Positions 62,158 through 64,000 of a DNA stretch of 64,000 nt are shown here, in pieces; positions within the stretch are counted from its first letter, which is position 1; every line of letters starts with the position of its first letter. The notes under the pieces are model-generated. The model saw only the letters and a list, made by a program, of their open reading frames with translations. It had not been told where the DNA came from and did no database searches. This stretch comes from Phycisphaerales bacterium (GTDB lineage Bacteria > Planctomycetota > Phycisphaerae > Phycisphaerales > UBA1924): positions 1 through 64,000 of the forward strand of contig JADLCM010000003.1 in the NCBI GenBank assembly GCA_020847175.1. The letters are read 5' to 3'. The translations under genes were made by a program, and so were the position numbers.

Positions 62158-63087
62158 ATGAGCACGCACGAGCAAGGCAAAGCGAACTCGGGGCAGGAAG
62201 TCTGGCGCCAGCCGCGCACCGACGGGTACCGCGAAGCGGGCCTCGCGTCGCTGTGGGCCTGTCTCCTTGCGTTCCCGTTCTTCGCCGTGGGCGGCGGGTT
62301 GATCTACGTCGATTGGGCCGACCGACAGGCCGCGATCCGGGCCGAAGCCGAGGCCGCCCAGGCCTGGGAGCACCTCGTCGCGGCATCCCCCGAGCCGGTG
62401 GTCGGTCTCGAGACCGCCGTGCGTGGGCGTGAAGTCTTCGTCACGGTGTGCGCGGCCTGCCACGGGCAGGACGGCAAGGGCATCGAGGGGTTGGGAAAGA
62501 ACCTGGTCGAGAGCGACTTTGTCGCACGCCAGACCGACGCGCAGTTTCATGCCTACGTGATCGTGGGGCGTCCGGACGCCAAGCCGATGCCCATGCCGCC
62601 CCGGGCCGGTCGCCCGGACCTGACCGATGCGCAGATCGACGACGTGGTGACGTACGTGCGCGGGCTCCAGGACCCGCGCCGGATGCCCGAGCTGCCCGCG
62701 TACGTGGTGGACACGACCCCGACCGCAGACCAGCAGGCCGCGGCCCTTGAGGCCGCCGGAGGCGACGCGGAACTGGCGGCGTGGATCGCAAGCGGCAACA
62801 AGCTCTTCCACACCACCTGCGTGGCGTGCCACGGCCAGGGAGGGATTGGCATCGCGGGCAACGGCAAGCCGCTCATCGAGAACGCGTTCATCAACTCGCT
62901 CGATGATGAGGGGTTGCTGGCCTTCATCCAGAAGGGGCGCCTGCCGACGGACCCCGCGAACACCACGGGGATCCTGATGCCCCCCAAGGGCGGCAACCCG
63001 GCGCTGAGCGAGGATGACATCCTCGACATCATCTCGTACCTGAGGACGCTCAAGGGCAATCACCCCGTGGGCGACGGCTCGAACTGA
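62158..63087 (+). CDS. Membrane-anchored di-haem cytochrome c upstream of nosZ
   Basis: A 309-residue protein. One N-terminal membrane span (about residues 28-50) anchors two cytochrome c domains facing the periplasm. Haem sites are CAACH (Cys98, Cys101, His102) and CVACH (Cys221, Cys224, His225); Met ligands are likely in PMPMPPRAG and GILMPPKGG. The order and linkage to nosZ 70 bp downstream imply that it delivers electrons from the quinol/bc1 side to nitrous oxide reductase, as expected for nos-linked cytochromes. AGGAG eight bases before the ATG supports the start. Confidence 0.92.
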   Translation: MSTHEQGKANSGQEVWRQPRTDGYREAGLASLWACLLAFPFFAVGGGLIYVDWADRQAAIRAEAEAAQAWEHLVAASPEPVVGLETAVRGREVFVTVCAACHGQDGKGIEGLGKNLVESDFVARQTDAQFHAYVIVGRPDAKPMPMPPRAGRPDLTDAQIDDVVTYVRGLQDPRRMPELPAYVVDTTPTADQQAAALEAAGGDAELAAWIASGNKLFHTTCVACHGQGGIGIAGNGKPLIENAFINSLDDEGLLAFIQKGRLPTDPANTTGILMPPKGGNPALSEDDILDIISYLRTLKGNHPVGDGSN

Positions 63088-63156
63088 ATCCGCGAGAGGC
63101 ACTTCCGCGGGGAGCGCACGTGGCGCTCCGCCGCGTTCTCAGACTGGAGGTTTCCG

Positions 63157-64000
63157 ATGATGCGTGGCTCGAAAGTGGCGGGCGCTCGGGGCGCGTGGAG
63201 GCTGACGCTGGTGGGTGGGCTGGCGCTCACGATGCTGGCGCCGGAGGCGTGGGCGCAGCAGCCGGGTCGACGGCGGCGCGGCGGCGGGGCCGAGGCGGCG
63301 CCCATTGAGATCACCGCCGAACAGACGGCGCAGCTCACGCGGATCGCCAACGACCGCAAGCTGAACTTCGACGATCTCATGGCCGCGGCCAAGACCTTCA
63401 TGCCCAGCGGACGGCACGACGAGTACGTGCTCTTCGCCTCGGGCGGGCAGAGCGGCCAGATATTCGCCATCGGCGTGCCGAGCATGCGCCTGCTGCGCTC
63501 GATCGCCGTCTTCACGCCCGAGTCGTGGCAGGGCTACGGCTTCGGGGGCGACACCGACCCGGTGCGCGAGCGCCTGCGGATCAACGGGCGCGATGTGCAG
63601 TGGGGCGACACCCACCACCCCGCGCTCTCCGAGACCAAGGGCGACTACGACGGGCAGTTCCTCTTCATCGGCGACAAGGCCAATGCCCGCCTCGGCGTCA
63701 TCGACCTGCGCGACTGGGAAACCAAGCAGATCGTCAAGAACCCGCTGACGCTCAGCAGCCACGGCGCGGCCTTCGTGACGCCCAACACCGACTACATCAT
63801 CGAGGGCGGGCAGTACCCGACGACGCTGGGGAGTTCGTACGCCCCGATCTCGGAGTACAAGGAGAAGTACCGCGGCATGGTCACCATGTGGAAGTTCGAC
63901 CGCATGAAGGGCCGGATCGACGAGTCGCAGTCGTTCGCCCTCGAACTGCCCCCGTACTGGCAGGACCTGGCCGACGCGGGCAAGCTCGCAAGCGACGGGT
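63157..64000 (+). CDS. nosZ: Nitrous oxide reductase, clade II-like, 3' end outside window
   Basis: The first 281 residues are present. The start at 63157 has GGAGG six bases upstream. The N-terminus is a Sec-type signal peptide (LTLVGGLALTMLAPEAWAQ) with no twin-arginine motif. This is typical of the 'atypical' clade II NosZ, whereas clade I uses Tat. The propeller region shows NosZ signatures: SGGQSGQIFAIGVPSMRLL, the copper-binding GDTHHPALSETKGDYDG (the adjacent His pair is a Cu-Z ligand region), FIGDKANARLGVIDLRDWET and LSSHGAAF. The enzyme reduces N2O to N2 in the periplasm. The CuA domain and C-terminus are not in view. Confidence 0.95.
   Translation, partial: MMRGSKVAGARGAWRLTLVGGLALTMLAPEAWAQQPGRRRRGGGAEAAPIEITAEQTAQLTRIANDRKLNFDDLMAAAKTFMPSGRHDEYVLFASGGQSGQIFAIGVPSMRLLRSIAVFTPESWQGYGFGGDTDPVRERLRINGRDVQWGDTHHPALSETKGDYDGQFLFIGDKANARLGVIDLRDWETKQIVKNPLTLSSHGAAFVTPNTDYIIEGGQYPTTLGSSYAPISEYKEKYRGMVTMWKFDRMKGRIDESQSFALELPPYWQDLADAGKLASDG

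Noticed and set aside
1-64000. CRISPR arrays, tRNA genes, insertion sequences
   Set aside because: No regularly spaced short direct repeats, no tRNA T-loop-type motifs and no transposase-like proteins were found on reading either strand.

Overview
The window is very GC-rich bacterial DNA. It looks like a member of the Planctomycetota, most likely a Phycisphaerae-type lineage. The evidence is two secreted proteins ending in the duplicated 'GC-type' dockerin-like module, DUF1080 and pseudopilin families, a Sec-exported clade II NosZ, and giant beta-strand-repeat exoproteins. No ribosomal RNA, tRNA, CRISPR array, insertion sequence or phage gene was seen. The one RNA gene recognised is the SRP RNA. 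Taxonomy is an inference from gene content only.

Layout. (1) 1-11985, minus strand: a two-partner secretion pair. The TpsB outer-membrane transporter comes first, followed by a giant TpsA exoprotein that runs off the left edge. TpsA has an N-terminal haemagglutinin/TPS domain and at least two families of long internal repeats. (2) 12223-31765: a type VI secretion (T6SS)-type membrane-complex island, almost all on the minus strand. It holds an uncharacterised 675-residue protein, a lipoprotein in the TssJ position, a kinase-like/FGE-like transmembrane protein, a TagH-C-terminal-like protein, TssK, TssL (DotU), TssM (IcmF) and a TagF/FGE-like transmembrane protein. No sheath, tube, spike, other baseplate or ClpV gene lies in the window. 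A small lipoprotein gene sits inside the island on the plus strand. (3) 31852-37378: an MFS transporter interrupted by an in-frame amber codon, a methyltransferase, the SRP RNA, a YacL-like PIN-TRAM protein, a methyltransferase-like protein with a signal peptide, and an FMN reductase. (4) 37537-41480: two convergent secreted proteins that share the GC-type dockerin end. (5) 41569-45882: an orphan OppB-type permease, DoxX, an HhH-GPD DNA glycosylase and an APH-type kinase. (6) 45890-47957: a four-gene operon encoding a Cys-rich secreted peptide, two single-pass membrane proteins and a pseudopilin-like protein, with a recognisable promoter. (7) 48276-61985: housekeeping and envelope genes. These are a DEAD-type helicase, two glycosyltransferases, an HD-GYP protein with its response regulator, a WaaP-like kinase, a methyltransferase broken at a 12-base homopolymer, an HTH membrane protein, a metallophosphoesterase, a cyclodeaminase-like protein, YceI, DUF1080 and DUF1801. 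(8) 62158-64000: a membrane-anchored di-haem cytochrome c followed by the start of nosZ (nitrous oxide reductase).

The most unusual part is the T6SS island. Two very large proteins share one plan: a cytoplasmic signalling module (TagF domain or degenerate kinase), one membrane span, roughly 800 residues of periplasmic helices, and a C-terminal FGE/C-type-lectin-like domain without cysteines in the usual active-site segment. They resemble TssM in topology and may form an extended trans-envelope control assembly. Several genes elsewhere have a -10-like TANNNT box five or six bases before the start codon, which suggests leaderless transcripts.
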